Assembly (NCBI GenBank): GCA_001603665.1
Contig: LUZN01000020.1
Span: 1-64,000 of the forward strand
Length of the DNA stretch: 64,000 nucleotides
Direction of reading: 5' to 3'
Origin: Bacteroidales bacterium Bact_22
GTDB lineage: Bacteria; Bacteroidota; Bacteroidia; Bacteroidales; F082
Position numbers and translations under genes: made by a program. Positions within the stretch are counted from its first letter, which is position 1. The number at the start of each line of letters is the position of its first letter. Below, in pieces: positions 54,357 through 62,656 of this stretch. Below the pieces are notes generated by a model, which saw only the letters and a program-made list of their open reading frames with translations, was not told where the DNA came from and searched no databases.

Positions 54357-56150
54357 ATGAGATTAAGATTAAAGACTCGAGCGAAGATTTTCTTTAAGTC
54401 GTTGAATAAGTGGCGATTAGCCCATTTATCCGACCGGCAGTTCATGATACTTTTGGCTGTCCCGACCGGTTTTTTGGCGGGCGTGGCGGCGGTTTTGATC
54501 AAATTTTTCGCCCATTCGATACGCGATTTGTTCTTTTATATAAGGACATTGGACAGCAACTTCAATCTCTTGTTCTTTATCCTGCCCGCAATAGGTATCT
54601 TATTGACTATCATTGTGATACGATATGTCATCCGACGGGAAGTGGGGCATGGGATACCCGGACTTTTATATGCGCTTTCGCGAAATAAGGGCATAGTGAA
54701 GCCCTACACCACCTTCTCTTCGATAATAACCAGCGCTTTGACGGTAGGTTTCGGCGGATCGGTGGGATTGGAAGGTCCTTCGGTGTCGACAGGTGGCGCC
54801 ATCGGCTCGAACATCGGCCAGCTGCTGAAGCTAAACCAAAAACAGATCAACGTGCTGATAGGCATGGGAGGCGCCTCGGCATTGGCCGCCATCTTCCAGG
54901 CACCTATCACCGGCGTGGTGTTCGCCATGGAGGTCTTCATGATCGACATCTCCATGACCGCGCTCATCCCCATCATCATATCGGCGTTTTGCGCCATCCT
55001 CACCTCTTATTACTTCCTCGGAAGGGCTGTGGAATACGACATCACCATAGCCGAGTCGTTCATCCCGGCTAATACGCTGTACTACGTAGGTTTAGGTCTC
55101 GTGGTGGGACTGGTCTCGGCCTACTTCATGAAGGTCTACTTCACCGTAGGCAAGAGGTTCGGAAAGATCGAGAACCCCTGGCGGCGCTTCATCATCGCGG
55201 CCTTATGCCTCGGCGCCCTGATCTTCGCGTTCCCGTCGCTGTACGGTGAGGGCTATGAGACCATCAATGCGGCCCTCAACGGCAAGTGGGACATGATTCT
55301 GTTCAACACCGTGTTCGAGCCGTTCGCCGACAATATCTGGATAGTCATCCTCATCTTTGTGTGCATCATCCTTTGCAAGGCGTTTGCCACATCACTGACA
55401 TTTGCTGCGGGCGGCGTGGGAGGAACATTCGCTCCCGCTCTGTTCCTCGGCGCCATGACGGGTATGGTTTACGCATTGGTTATCAATAATTTAGGTCTCG
55501 GCGACCTGAACGTGACGAAGTTCGCCCTCGTGGGTATGAGCGGACTCATCGCTGCCATGCTGCATGCCCCGCTGACAGGCATTTTCCTCATCGCGGAGAT
55601 CACCAACGGCTACTCGCTGATGGTGCCTCTGATGATAGTGTCGGCACTGTCGCTGGCCGTCAACAGGCTGTTCTTCCGCGAGTCGATCTACACCCAGAGC
55701 ATAGCTGAGAAAGGCGTGAGGGTGTCGTTCAACAAAGACGAAACCATACTTAACATGATGACTTCCAGCAACTTAATAGAGACTAACTTCAGCACCATAC
55801 GTCCTGAGCAGACACTTGGCGACCTGGTGAAAGTCATAGCCTCGTCGTCGAGAAACATCTTCCCCGTGGTGGCCGAAGACGGCGAGTTCCGCGGGCATAT
55901 CCTCTTCGACGACGTGCGGAAGTTCATGTTCGACACAAGTCTTTACGGCACCTCAGTGGAAAAGATTATGGTTTACCCCGACTACGTTATCAATTACGAC
56001 GAGTCGATGGAGGAAATCGTAAAGAAATTCGAGGAATCACATAAGTATAATATTGTGATAGTCGACAATGGAAAGTATCTTGGCTACATTTCGCGAGCCA
56101 ATGTGTTTACTGCTTATCAAGCGACTTTGAAGGAGATTTCCGCTGAGTAG
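54357..56150 (+). CDS. ClC-family chloride channel with CBS domains
   Basis: The 597-residue membrane protein has the ClC fold (about residues 27-440) with GSVGLEGPS, where Glu139 is the gating glutamate, and GGVGGTFAPALFLGA. Two CBS-like domains follow in the C-terminal part. The position that holds the internal proton glutamate of the E. coli exchanger (second Glu of FIIEE) is Val193 here (FAMEV), as in ClC channels. The 3' end overlaps the convergent exosortase-like gene by 44 bases. Confidence 0.92.
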   Translation: MRLRLKTRAKIFFKSLNKWRLAHLSDRQFMILLAVPTGFLAGVAAVLIKFFAHSIRDLFFYIRTLDSNFNLLFFILPAIGILLTIIVIRYVIRREVGHGIPGLLYALSRNKGIVKPYTTFSSIITSALTVGFGGSVGLEGPSVSTGGAIGSNIGQLLKLNQKQINVLIGMGGASALAAIFQAPITGVVFAMEVFMIDISMTALIPIIISAFCAILTSYYFLGRAVEYDITIAESFIPANTLYYVGLGLVVGLVSAYFMKVYFTVGKRFGKIENPWRRFIIAALCLGALIFAFPSLYGEGYETINAALNGKWDMILFNTVFEPFADNIWIVILIFVCIILCKAFATSLTFAAGGVGGTFAPALFLGAMTGMVYALVINNLGLGDLNVTKFALVGMSGLIAAMLHAPLTGIFLIAEITNGYSLMVPLMIVSALSLAVNRLFFRESIYTQSIAEKGVRVSFNKDETILNMMTSSNLIETNFSTIRPEQTLGDLVKVIASSSRNIFPVVAEDGEFRGHILFDDVRKFMFDTSLYGTSVEKIMVYPDYVINYDESMEEIVKKFEESHKYNIVIVDNGKYLGYISRANVFTAYQATLKEISAE

Positions 56151-56715
56151 GATGCAGAAACTTCTCTACCCAAATCATCCACATCAGGAAGATAACAACG
56201 TAAAACATTATCTTGAAGATAACGTCGTGCGCTAGGGCGAAGTCATGCGGGAATGGTCTTAAAAACAAGGCGATTCCGACGACTCTCACTACGTTTGTAA
56301 ACTCAACGATTACCAAGCCCAGCGGGATGTACCATGCTTTATGTTTCCACGGTCCCGGGAAGATGAGCATGAGGAAGAGCCAGTGCATCCACTGCTTCAG
56401 ACTGGTGCATTCGGGCGCCACCGTCACGTAGGAATAGGTGTCCTCATGGTTGAGGAAGCCTATCGTTTGTCCGTAGGTGAAGAAATCCATGCCGAAAATG
56501 TGCTCCAGCGTCCATGTGCTCTGGTCGAAAAGCAGAGCCGAAGCCCAGATGAAGAGCTTGTCGACCGCGCCTTTAATCGGCCAAAAATCGAGGCCTTCAT
56601 TCCAAAAAAGATAAAGGAAGTGGAAGCTGAAAATCAAAACGAAGAACAGTCCCACGTCGAAGTACGACTGGTAGCGCTTATCCGCGTAAAGTTCTTTTAA
56701 TCGCTGCTTGTCCAT
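56107..56715 (-). CDS. Exosortase/archaeosortase-family protein
   Basis: The 202-residue inner-membrane protein has about five hydrophobic helices. The three residues expected for the exosortase active site are present in order: Cys103 in APECTSLKQW, Arg144 in TNVVRVVGIA, and His163 in LAHDVIFKIMFY. The asparagine before Arg144 also fits the family pattern. It is shorter than most exosortases (about 280-500), like the compact forms of Bacteroidetes. By family it would cut a C-terminal sorting tail and transfer the protein to an acceptor. Its ATG overlaps the stop of a beta-barrel gene (TAATG). A small protein with a matching tail is at 169-414. Confidence 0.8.
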   Translation of the reverse strand: MDKQRLKELYADKRYQSYFDVGLFFVLIFSFHFLYLFWNEGLDFWPIKGAVDKLFIWASALLFDQSTWTLEHIFGMDFFTYGQTIGFLNHEDTYSYVTVAPECTSLKQWMHWLFLMLIFPGPWKHKAWYIPLGLVIVEFTNVVRVVGIALFLRPFPHDFALAHDVIFKIMFYVVIFLMWMIWVEKFLHPTQRKSPSKSLDKQ

Positions 56716-57503
56716 TAAAACCTGTATCCTGCGGTTAATGACACTGAGTTAGTTGACGATTTCGTGTCGGTGTAGCGGTATTTCACTGTGCCGTAGCGGT
56801 CGTGAATGTCATCGAGGTATGGCTCCTTGGTCTTCAGCACGTCGGTCAAGCCGATATTCGCGGTAAGCGAAAACATGATGCAGTCGAGGTAATAGTAAGT
56901 AATTCCTATAGTTCCGCAGATATTCAGCGGTTTATATTCGTCGCCGCTTTTGTAGTTAAGTGTCTTATGAAGAGGACCGCGCTCGACGTTTTTCTGTGCC
57001 CTCACGCAAAGGCTAGGTGTGACACCGGCTTGGATCGACAGACCTTCGGCCGGGAGGGCGATTTTCAGCAGCAATGCCGCGCTGAGGTTGGTCATCTTCA
57101 TCTCACCAGTGTAGTCGTATTCCACTGAAAACTCATCGGTGATATCGGGCTGGTCGACCTTACCTTTAATAGTGTAGCCATATTTATTGTAGAGCAGGTG
57201 GAACTGCACACCCAAATCCTTAGTCAGTGGCATTTCGTAGTAACCGCCGATGGTAAATGACGGGGTCATAGCATCCAGTTTGGCGTCGTCGATAGGCAGA
57301 TAACGCACCTGATAAGTGGTGTCACCGGTATTGTCGACTATGGTTTTTGTAAACACCTCGCTGTCGTCGTAATACAAGTTGCTGTTGATGCTCATATTAC
57401 TGCCATTTATGCCGAGATAAATGCCGTATTTATAATCTTGGGCCATGGTTTTCACCGCAAAAAAGGCCAAAATTCCTATTAATAATGCCAGTTTTCTGTT
57501 CAT
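56715..57503 (-). CDS. Outer-membrane beta-barrel protein coupled to the exosortase-like gene
   Basis: The 262-residue precursor has a signal peptide (residues 1-21, ending TMAQ) and then alternating beta strands with the C-terminal end SLTAGYRF, as in PorT/OmpW-like barrels of about eight strands. The family is not further defined. Its stop and the exosortase-like start share a base, so the two proteins are probably made together. It has its own TATTTTTG element 19 nt upstream. Confidence 0.82.
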   Translation of the reverse strand: MNRKLALLIGILAFFAVKTMAQDYKYGIYLGINGSNMSINSNLYYDDSEVFTKTIVDNTGDTTYQVRYLPIDDAKLDAMTPSFTIGGYYEMPLTKDLGVQFHLLYNKYGYTIKGKVDQPDITDEFSVEYDYTGEMKMTNLSAALLLKIALPAEGLSIQAGVTPSLCVRAQKNVERGPLHKTLNYKSGDEYKPLNICGTIGITYYYLDCIMFSLTANIGLTDVLKTKEPYLDDIHDRYGTVKYRYTDTKSSTNSVSLTAGYRF

Positions 57504-57521
57504 AATGCGAAAAAATTTTTA

Positions 57522-57529
57522 CAAAAATA
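57522..57529 (-). promoter_or_regulatory. Promoter -7 element (TATTTTTG) for the barrel/exosortase operon
   Basis: The minus strand reads TATTTTTG, 19 nt upstream of the barrel protein ATG. Confidence 0.55.
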
Positions 57530-57550
57530 GTAAAAAATCAATAAAAGTAG

Positions 57551-57558
57551 TATATTTG
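57551..57558 (+). promoter_or_regulatory. Promoter -7 element (TATATTTG) for the nitrilase
   Basis: TATATTTG lies 23 nt upstream of the nitrilase ATG, divergent from the element at 57522. Confidence 0.6.
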
Positions 57559-57581
57559 TAAGTTTTTTTAGTGAATTTTTT

Positions 57582-58343
57582 ATGAATCTGAGAGTCACAT
57601 GCGTGCAGAGCGACGTCATCGCGCGGGATCCTGAGGCCAACAGGCTTCATCTCGACGAGATGCTGAAAAACGTTGAAAACACTGATGTTATCGTGTTGCC
57701 TGAGACGTTTACGACGGGCTTTCCGGCCGACCCGAATCTCTTTGCCGAAGAGGTTGGAGGTGCGACGATGCAGTGGATGCAGGAGAAGGCCAAGCAAAAA
57801 AATTGCGCGGTATGTGGCACTATTGTTTTGAAAAATAAGGGTTTTTACAACAGTTTTATCTGGATGGAGCCCGATGGGAAATATTATTTGTACTATAAAC
57901 GGCATCTGTTTACCATGGGCGGCGAGCTGGGCTTGAACCCAGGCGAGGAGCGCATCACCATCGAGTGGAGGGGTTGGCGGATAAGGCCTTTCGTGTGCTA
58001 CGACTTGCGTTTCCCTGTGTGGGACAGAAACAGCGTGAAGGATGGGAAGTTTGAGTACGACGTGGCGATTTTTACCGCCGAGTGGCCGCAGAAGAAGTCG
58101 GAGGTGTGGAACACTCTCTTGAGGGCGCGAGCCATTGAGAATCAAGCGTTTGTGGTGGGAGTGAACAGGGTCGGCATCGACGATGAGAACATAAAATACA
58201 AAGGCGAGAGCATGGTTTTGAACGTGAAAGGCCGTGTGGTGGAGCAGGCTCAAGAAGGGGAAAGCATTTTCACAGCGGAGCTAAGCGAATTCGAGTTGGA
58301 AGCGTTCCGCGAGTATTTTAGAGTATCTCAAGATTGGGACTAA
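57582..58343 (+). CDS. Nitrilase-family omega-amidase (YafV-like)
   Basis: The 253-residue carbon-nitrogen hydrolase shows the Glu-Lys-Cys triad: Glu in VLPETFTTGF, Lys in YYKRHLFT, and Cys in VCYDLRFPVW. The sequence is close to YafV-type omega-amidases, which hydrolyse alpha-ketoglutaramate and related amides, and help metabolite repair. A palindromic repeat region separates it from trkA. Confidence 0.92.
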   Translation: MNLRVTCVQSDVIARDPEANRLHLDEMLKNVENTDVIVLPETFTTGFPADPNLFAEEVGGATMQWMQEKAKQKNCAVCGTIVLKNKGFYNSFIWMEPDGKYYLYYKRHLFTMGGELGLNPGEERITIEWRGWRIRPFVCYDLRFPVWDRNSVKDGKFEYDVAIFTAEWPQKKSEVWNTLLRARAIENQAFVVGVNRVGIDDENIKYKGESMVLNVKGRVVEQAQEGESIFTAELSEFELEAFREYFRVSQDWD

Positions 58344-58350
58344 AAATGAA

Positions 58351-58483
58351 TTGATAATTGACAGTTGATAATTAAAAGAGTTCAAAGGGTTCAAAAAGTT
58401 CAAAGATCTTGAACCTCTTGAACCACTTAAACCTCTTGAACTAAAAAAATAGAATTTTCAATTCTCAATTTTCAATTGTCAAC
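58351..58483. repeat. Nested palindromic region between the nitrilase and trkA
   Basis: An inner inverted repeat pairs GTTCAAAGGGTTC-type units (58380-58405) with CTTGAACCTCTTGAACC-type units (58408-58441). It is flanked by TTGATAATTGACAG on the left and CAATTTTCAATTGTCAAC on the right, again in inverted orientation. No gene is present. It may act as a terminator or processing hairpin. Confidence 0.75.
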
Positions 58484-58497
58484 TAAAAAAATAGAAT

Positions 58498-59838
58498 ATG
58501 GACATCATTATAGCAGGTGACGGTGAAGTTGGTATGCACTTGGCGGAGGCCTTGGAGCGCAGCGACCATAACATCACCATCGTGGACCCCCACGAGGAGC
58601 TTCTGAAGATGATGGAGTCGCACTCCGACCTTATGACGATTGCTGGTGACTCCACCTCTATCAAGGTTTTACAGAAAGCCAACGTGAAGAAGGCCGACAT
58701 GGTCATTGCGGTGCTTCACGACGAGCATATCAACCTCTTGACGGGTATCTTGGCGAAGAAACTCGGTGCCAAGCGCGTGATAGTGCGCGTCAACACCATG
58801 GAGAACCTCAGTCCGGAGTCGTGGCGCATCTACCAGGACCTCGGCATCGACGGTATCATCTCGCCTGAAGACATTGCTGCTCAAGAGATTATCACCTTGC
58901 TGAAGCAGACGGCGGCGACCGAAGCCTACGACTTCGCGGGCGGCAAACTCGAGATGTATATGATGAAGCTCGAAGACAACGCCAGCGTGCTCAACAAAAC
59001 GTTGGCCGAGCTCGCTGAGCGCTTCAAACACCTCGATTTTAAGCTGGTGGCGATACACCGCAGGCAGAACACCTTCATCCCGCACGATGGCGACGCCCTC
59101 AAGTCGGGCGACATGGTGTATGTGATCACCAAGCCGAGCGCTGTGCGAGAGCTGATGCAGATGGGCGGCAAGAAGAAATACGACATCCACAACGTGATGA
59201 TCATCGGTGGCGGCCGCGTGGGACGAATCACTGCCAAGCGACTTGAAAACGACATGGACATCAAGATCATCGAGAAGGACAAGGAACGCTGCTACGAGCT
59301 GACGAATGCGTTATCTAACACATTGGTAGTCAACGCCGATGCCCGCGACGTGGATATGCTCGAGGAAGAAGGCATCAAGAGTGTCGACGCCTTCATCGCG
59401 GTGACCGAAAACACCGAGACCAACATCCTGACGTGCCTGCAGGCCAAGGCTTATGGCGTGAAGAAGACCATCGCCTTGGTTGAAAACATCGATTACATCG
59501 ACATTTCGCAAAATATCGGTATTGATACCATTATCAATAAGAAGCTGATTGCGGCGAGCTACATAGTGCGCTACACTTTGGGCGATAATGTGTCGACTCT
59601 GAAGTGCCTCAGCGGCATCGATGCCGACATCATGGAGTTTGTGGTGCCGGATGGTTGTCTGGCTACAATGCGGCCTATCAACAGGCTTCACGTGCCGGAG
59701 GGAGCGATTATCGGAGGAATTATAAGAGGTGAAGTGAGCTACATCGCCAACGGCGACTTCCAAATCGAAGCCGAAGACCGTGTGGTCGTTCTTGCATTGC
59801 CGCAGGCGATTAAAGAAGTAGAGAAACTATTCAGATAA
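58498..59838 (+). CDS. trkA: Trk potassium-uptake regulatory protein TrkA
   Basis: The 446-residue cytosolic protein has two RCK halves, each with a Rossmann fold (IIAGDGEVGMHLAEAL at residues 3-18, and IIGGGRVGRITAKRL near 235), and TrkA_C domains after each. It controls the TrkH or TrkG channel by binding NAD(H) or nucleotides. The channel gene is not in the window. The stop overlaps the next start (TAATG), so it is co-translated with an LTA-synthase-like enzyme. Confidence 0.93.
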   Translation: MDIIIAGDGEVGMHLAEALERSDHNITIVDPHEELLKMMESHSDLMTIAGDSTSIKVLQKANVKKADMVIAVLHDEHINLLTGILAKKLGAKRVIVRVNTMENLSPESWRIYQDLGIDGIISPEDIAAQEIITLLKQTAATEAYDFAGGKLEMYMMKLEDNASVLNKTLAELAERFKHLDFKLVAIHRRQNTFIPHDGDALKSGDMVYVITKPSAVRELMQMGGKKKYDIHNVMIIGGGRVGRITAKRLENDMDIKIIEKDKERCYELTNALSNTLVVNADARDVDMLEEEGIKSVDAFIAVTENTETNILTCLQAKAYGVKKTIALVENIDYIDISQNIGIDTIINKKLIAASYIVRYTLGDNVSTLKCLSGIDADIMEFVVPDGCLATMRPINRLHVPEGAIIGGIIRGEVSYIANGDFQIEAEDRVVVLALPQAIKEVEKLFR

Positions 59839-61778
59839 TGAAGCGAATACCTGTATTTGTAACGGTAACGTTCAGATTATACGTAATTCTTATTGCTATA
59901 TACACTGCATTCAGAATTGCGCTTTTATTACTAAATCTTGACCGCGTTGGCTCAACAACCACTTGGGAAGTCGTTCAAGCCTTTGTGATGGGTGTCCGCT
60001 TTGACATCGTTACAATCGGCTTTGTTATCGCAATTCCTACAATAATTCTAACCGTTTTTTCATTTTTCGGCAAGAAAAGCCGAACCTTCGAACTAATCTA
60101 CACTTGGGTTCTAACTGTTTGTTTTACAATTACTTTCGGCATTTGTGCCGCAGATATTCCATATTTTGATCAATTCTTCGACAGGTTTAATATCACCGCT
60201 TTCGAGTGGATGGCGACCGGCGATAGCGCCTTTGTCTTCAAGATGGTTTGGGAGGAGCCGACCTACATTTTGATGATGCTTCCGGTGCTTGGCGCAGGCT
60301 TCGTTTTCTGGTTCTTTACAAATAGAATAATGAAGCGCTCAACAGGCTGGGAGTCAGTGGGTTATGTAAGATATGGCATTGCGACAGTGCTGCTTTGGGG
60401 ACTTGTTTTCATCGGCATGCGAGGCCGCCTGAACGAGAAATCGCCTATCATGGTGGGCACCGCATATTTTGGCAACAACGCCATGCTCAACCAGCTCGGC
60501 TTGAACCCTAATTTCACTTTGGCGCGTAGTTGGCTCGATGCGAAAAACCCTGATAATCAGAAGGTTAGGTTTATGTCGGATGAGGCTGCCATTGCCTTGG
60601 TGCAGAAGAATTTAGAAATTGAAAATCCTAACGAAGAATTTCCTATTGCGAGAGAAATTGCAAGTGACTCAGTATCAAACAATTATAACGTTATTGTGGT
60701 GATTATGGAAGGCATGAGCTACAACAAGACCGCTCATGGCGGCAACACCCGAAATCTCACTCCTTTTCTCGATTCTTTGATGTGTAACTCGTTGAGTTTC
60801 AATAATTGTTATACAAGTGGCACTCACACCTACTGCGGCATCTACAGCACTTTTGTGTCGTATCCCGTCATCTTCAGGAATATGCCTTTGAAGCGCATCC
60901 CCGTGCTGCAGTACGACGGCATCGCTGCCACCTTGCAGAAAAACGGCTACCAGACCGCCTATTTCACCACTCACGACAAAGAGTTTGACAACGTGGCCGG
61001 CTTTTTGACCCAGAACGGCGTGGAGCGTATCGTTTCGCAGGCCGATTATCCCATCGCGGAAGTGAAGACAACCCTCGGCGTGCCAGACGATTTTATGTTC
61101 CGGTTCGCTATGCCTATTTTCGACGAGATGGCCAGTAATGACAGGCCTTTCTTCGCGGCGATGATGACTGCTTCCGACCATGGTCCCTTCTACGTCCCGG
61201 AGTATTTCAAGGCCAAAAACGACGACGTGCGGTACCAGATTACCGAGTATGCCGACTGGTCGCTGCGGAGGTTTATCGAGATGGCACAGGAAAAGCCTTG
61301 GTTTGACAACACTTTGTTTGTGTTTGTGGCCGATCATGGCGCGGCTTTGGACACCGACTATTCCATCCCGCTGAGTTATTTTCACTCGCCTCTGGTGTTT
61401 TACATGCCGAAGCATCTGCAAGCTGTTGAAAATGAGGCGATTGCGAGCCAGATGGACATCTTCCCTACGGTGATGGGTATCTTGAGTAAAGGATATGTGA
61501 ACAACAGTTTCGGTATCGATTTGCGGAAGGAGAGCAGGAGGTATGCTTATTTCATGGGCGACGACAAATATGGCGTGCTCGACCACGAGTGGTTGCTCAT
61601 CAACAAGCCGAGTGAGGAGCAGGTGGGTTTGTACCGATATGTGGAAAAAGACAAGAAAAATTACATTTCTGAGTATCCCGAGGTGGCCGAAGAGATGAAA
61701 AAATACGCCGAATCGGCTTGGCAAGTGAGTGATTATCAACAAGATAAGAAAAAAGTAAAATTTTTGTTGCACGAATAA
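59838..61778 (+). CDS. LTA-synthase-like sulfatase-fold membrane enzyme
   Basis: The 646-residue protein has about five N-terminal helices (within residues 10-200) and a large extracytoplasmic sulfatase-type domain. The metal site begins with VVIMEGMSYN, the catalytic threonine lies in TSGTHTYCGIYST, and FVADHGAAL supplies the metal ligands Asp and His. Family members move phosphoglycerol or phosphoethanolamine groups. In a Gram-negative this fits modification of lipid A, glycans or lipids, rather than teichoic acid. Acceptor is unknown. Confidence 0.9.
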   Translation: MKRIPVFVTVTFRLYVILIAIYTAFRIALLLLNLDRVGSTTTWEVVQAFVMGVRFDIVTIGFVIAIPTIILTVFSFFGKKSRTFELIYTWVLTVCFTITFGICAADIPYFDQFFDRFNITAFEWMATGDSAFVFKMVWEEPTYILMMLPVLGAGFVFWFFTNRIMKRSTGWESVGYVRYGIATVLLWGLVFIGMRGRLNEKSPIMVGTAYFGNNAMLNQLGLNPNFTLARSWLDAKNPDNQKVRFMSDEAAIALVQKNLEIENPNEEFPIAREIASDSVSNNYNVIVVIMEGMSYNKTAHGGNTRNLTPFLDSLMCNSLSFNNCYTSGTHTYCGIYSTFVSYPVIFRNMPLKRIPVLQYDGIAATLQKNGYQTAYFTTHDKEFDNVAGFLTQNGVERIVSQADYPIAEVKTTLGVPDDFMFRFAMPIFDEMASNDRPFFAAMMTASDHGPFYVPEYFKAKNDDVRYQITEYADWSLRRFIEMAQEKPWFDNTLFVFVADHGAALDTDYSIPLSYFHSPLVFYMPKHLQAVENEAIASQMDIFPTVMGILSKGYVNNSFGIDLRKESRRYAYFMGDDKYGVLDHEWLLINKPSEEQVGLYRYVEKDKKNYISEYPEVAEEMKKYAESAWQVSDYQQDKKKVKFLLHE

Positions 61779-61788
61779 AAATTATGTG

Positions 61789-61796
61789 TAATTTTG
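61789..61796 (+). promoter_or_regulatory. Promoter -7 element (TAATTTTG) for tRNA-Gln
   Basis: TAATTTTG lies 10 nt before the tRNA-Gln 5' end, with TTTG at 61763-61766 as the likely -33 element inside the end of the upstream gene. Confidence 0.65.
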
Positions 61797-61806
61797 CGGT
61801 CGGAAA

Positions 61807-61879
61807 TGCCCAATGGTGTAATTGGCAACACGACTGACTCTGGATCAGTAAAGTCTAGGTTCGAACCCTGGTTGGGCAA
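61807..61879 (+). tRNA. tRNA-Gln (anticodon CTG)
   Basis: The 73-nt gene pairs acceptor arms TGCCCAA and TTGGGCA. The anticodon loop CTCTGGA within CTGA/TCAG stems gives anticodon CTG. The T arm GGTTCGAACCC is canonical. No CCA is encoded. Confidence 0.92.
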
Positions 61880-61889
61880 CGCAAGTTGA

Positions 61890-61926
61890 AATTGAGATGT
61901 CGAAAGGCGTCTCAATTTTTTTTATT
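61890..61926 (+). terminator. Intrinsic terminator after tRNA-Gln
   Basis: A 10-bp stem (AATTGAGATG with CGTCTCAATT, one G-U) with an 8-nt loop is followed by a long T run. Confidence 0.85.
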
Positions 61927-61929
61927 TTT

Positions 61930-61963
61930 TTTGTCGAAGCTATTTATATTTTTATTAACTTTG
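61930..61963 (+). promoter_or_regulatory. Promoter for the upxY-ugd operon
   Basis: TTTG at 61930-61933 and TAACTTTG at 61956-61963, 22 nt apart, fit the Bacteroidetes -33 and -7 elements. The predicted leader runs about 120 nt to the upxY start. Confidence 0.65.
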
Positions 61964-62089
61964 CGAATGACTATTTTCCCGCAAAGGAAAATCCCATATT
62001 GTTTTTATAAATGATTGAAATCCAATAACTTAGCTGATTTCGATGTCCCCGAGGTATACTCGGCCCTGAAACTGTGCCCTTTTTGATAT
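61964..62089 (+). promoter_or_regulatory. Structured 5' leader of upxY
   Basis: Two hairpins are visible: ATTTTCC/GGAAAAT at 61973-61992 with loop CGCAAA, and CCGAG/CTCGG at 62049-62063. A T run CCCTTTTTG at 62077-62085 follows 14 nt after the second. NusG-like UpxY proteins act on the leader of their own operon, so this may be the target, but the sequence does not prove it. Confidence 0.45.
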
Positions 62090-62638
62090 ATGAATATCAT
62101 TGAAAAAAACGCTTTAGCATGGTATGTTTTGCGCGTGACTTATCAGCGCGAGATAGCGGCATCGAAGGCTTTGGAGGAACTTGGCATTGAGCATTATGTG
62201 CCGACGGTGAGGATGCGCATCCGTAACGAGAAAGGCGTGGCGACGGGTTGGAAAGTCGAGCCTTTGGTGCACAACTACATCTTCATTCACGACACGTTCG
62301 AAAATATCAAGAAGCTGAAGCAGAGCAAGCTCGACTATCTGCGTTTCATAATGGCGAAGGACGATGCGGGGATGATGAGCGTGCCGCAGTACGTGCCCGA
62401 CAAGCAGATGAGCGATTTCATCATGGTGGTGCAGACCATGGGGTCGAAGCCGGTTGATCCGGATATTGACCTTCGTAAAGGTGACCGCGTGAGGATTCTG
62501 ACCGGTCCGTTTGAGGGTGTTGAGGGCGTTTACGTTAGGATGCCAAACAGACACGAGAAACGCGTGGTGATTAAGATCGAAGGCGTAGCCGCTGTAGCAA
62601 CGGTAGCGATTAACGCCTCGGATGTAGAGAAGATTTAG
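62090..62638 (+). CDS. UpxY-family transcription antiterminator
   Basis: The 182-residue NusG-like protein has an N-terminal NGN domain (WYVLRVTYQREIAASKALEE, then EHYVPTVRMR) and a C-terminal KOW domain (KGDRVRILTGPFEGVEGVY near residue 125). In Bacteroides such proteins let RNA polymerase pass leader terminators of capsule operons. It is followed after 18 nt by ugd, so it may control that glycan gene and others further right. Confidence 0.9.
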   Translation: MNIIEKNALAWYVLRVTYQREIAASKALEELGIEHYVPTVRMRIRNEKGVATGWKVEPLVHNYIFIHDTFENIKKLKQSKLDYLRFIMAKDDAGMMSVPQYVPDKQMSDFIMVVQTMGSKPVDPDIDLRKGDRVRILTGPFEGVEGVYVRMPNRHEKRVVIKIEGVAAVATVAINASDVEKI

Positions 62639-62656
62639 CTTATAATCTCATAAACT

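Noticed and set aside
58380-58441. TTCAA-type units as a CRISPR array
   Set aside because: The units are short, imperfect and inverted, with no unique spacers of equal length.
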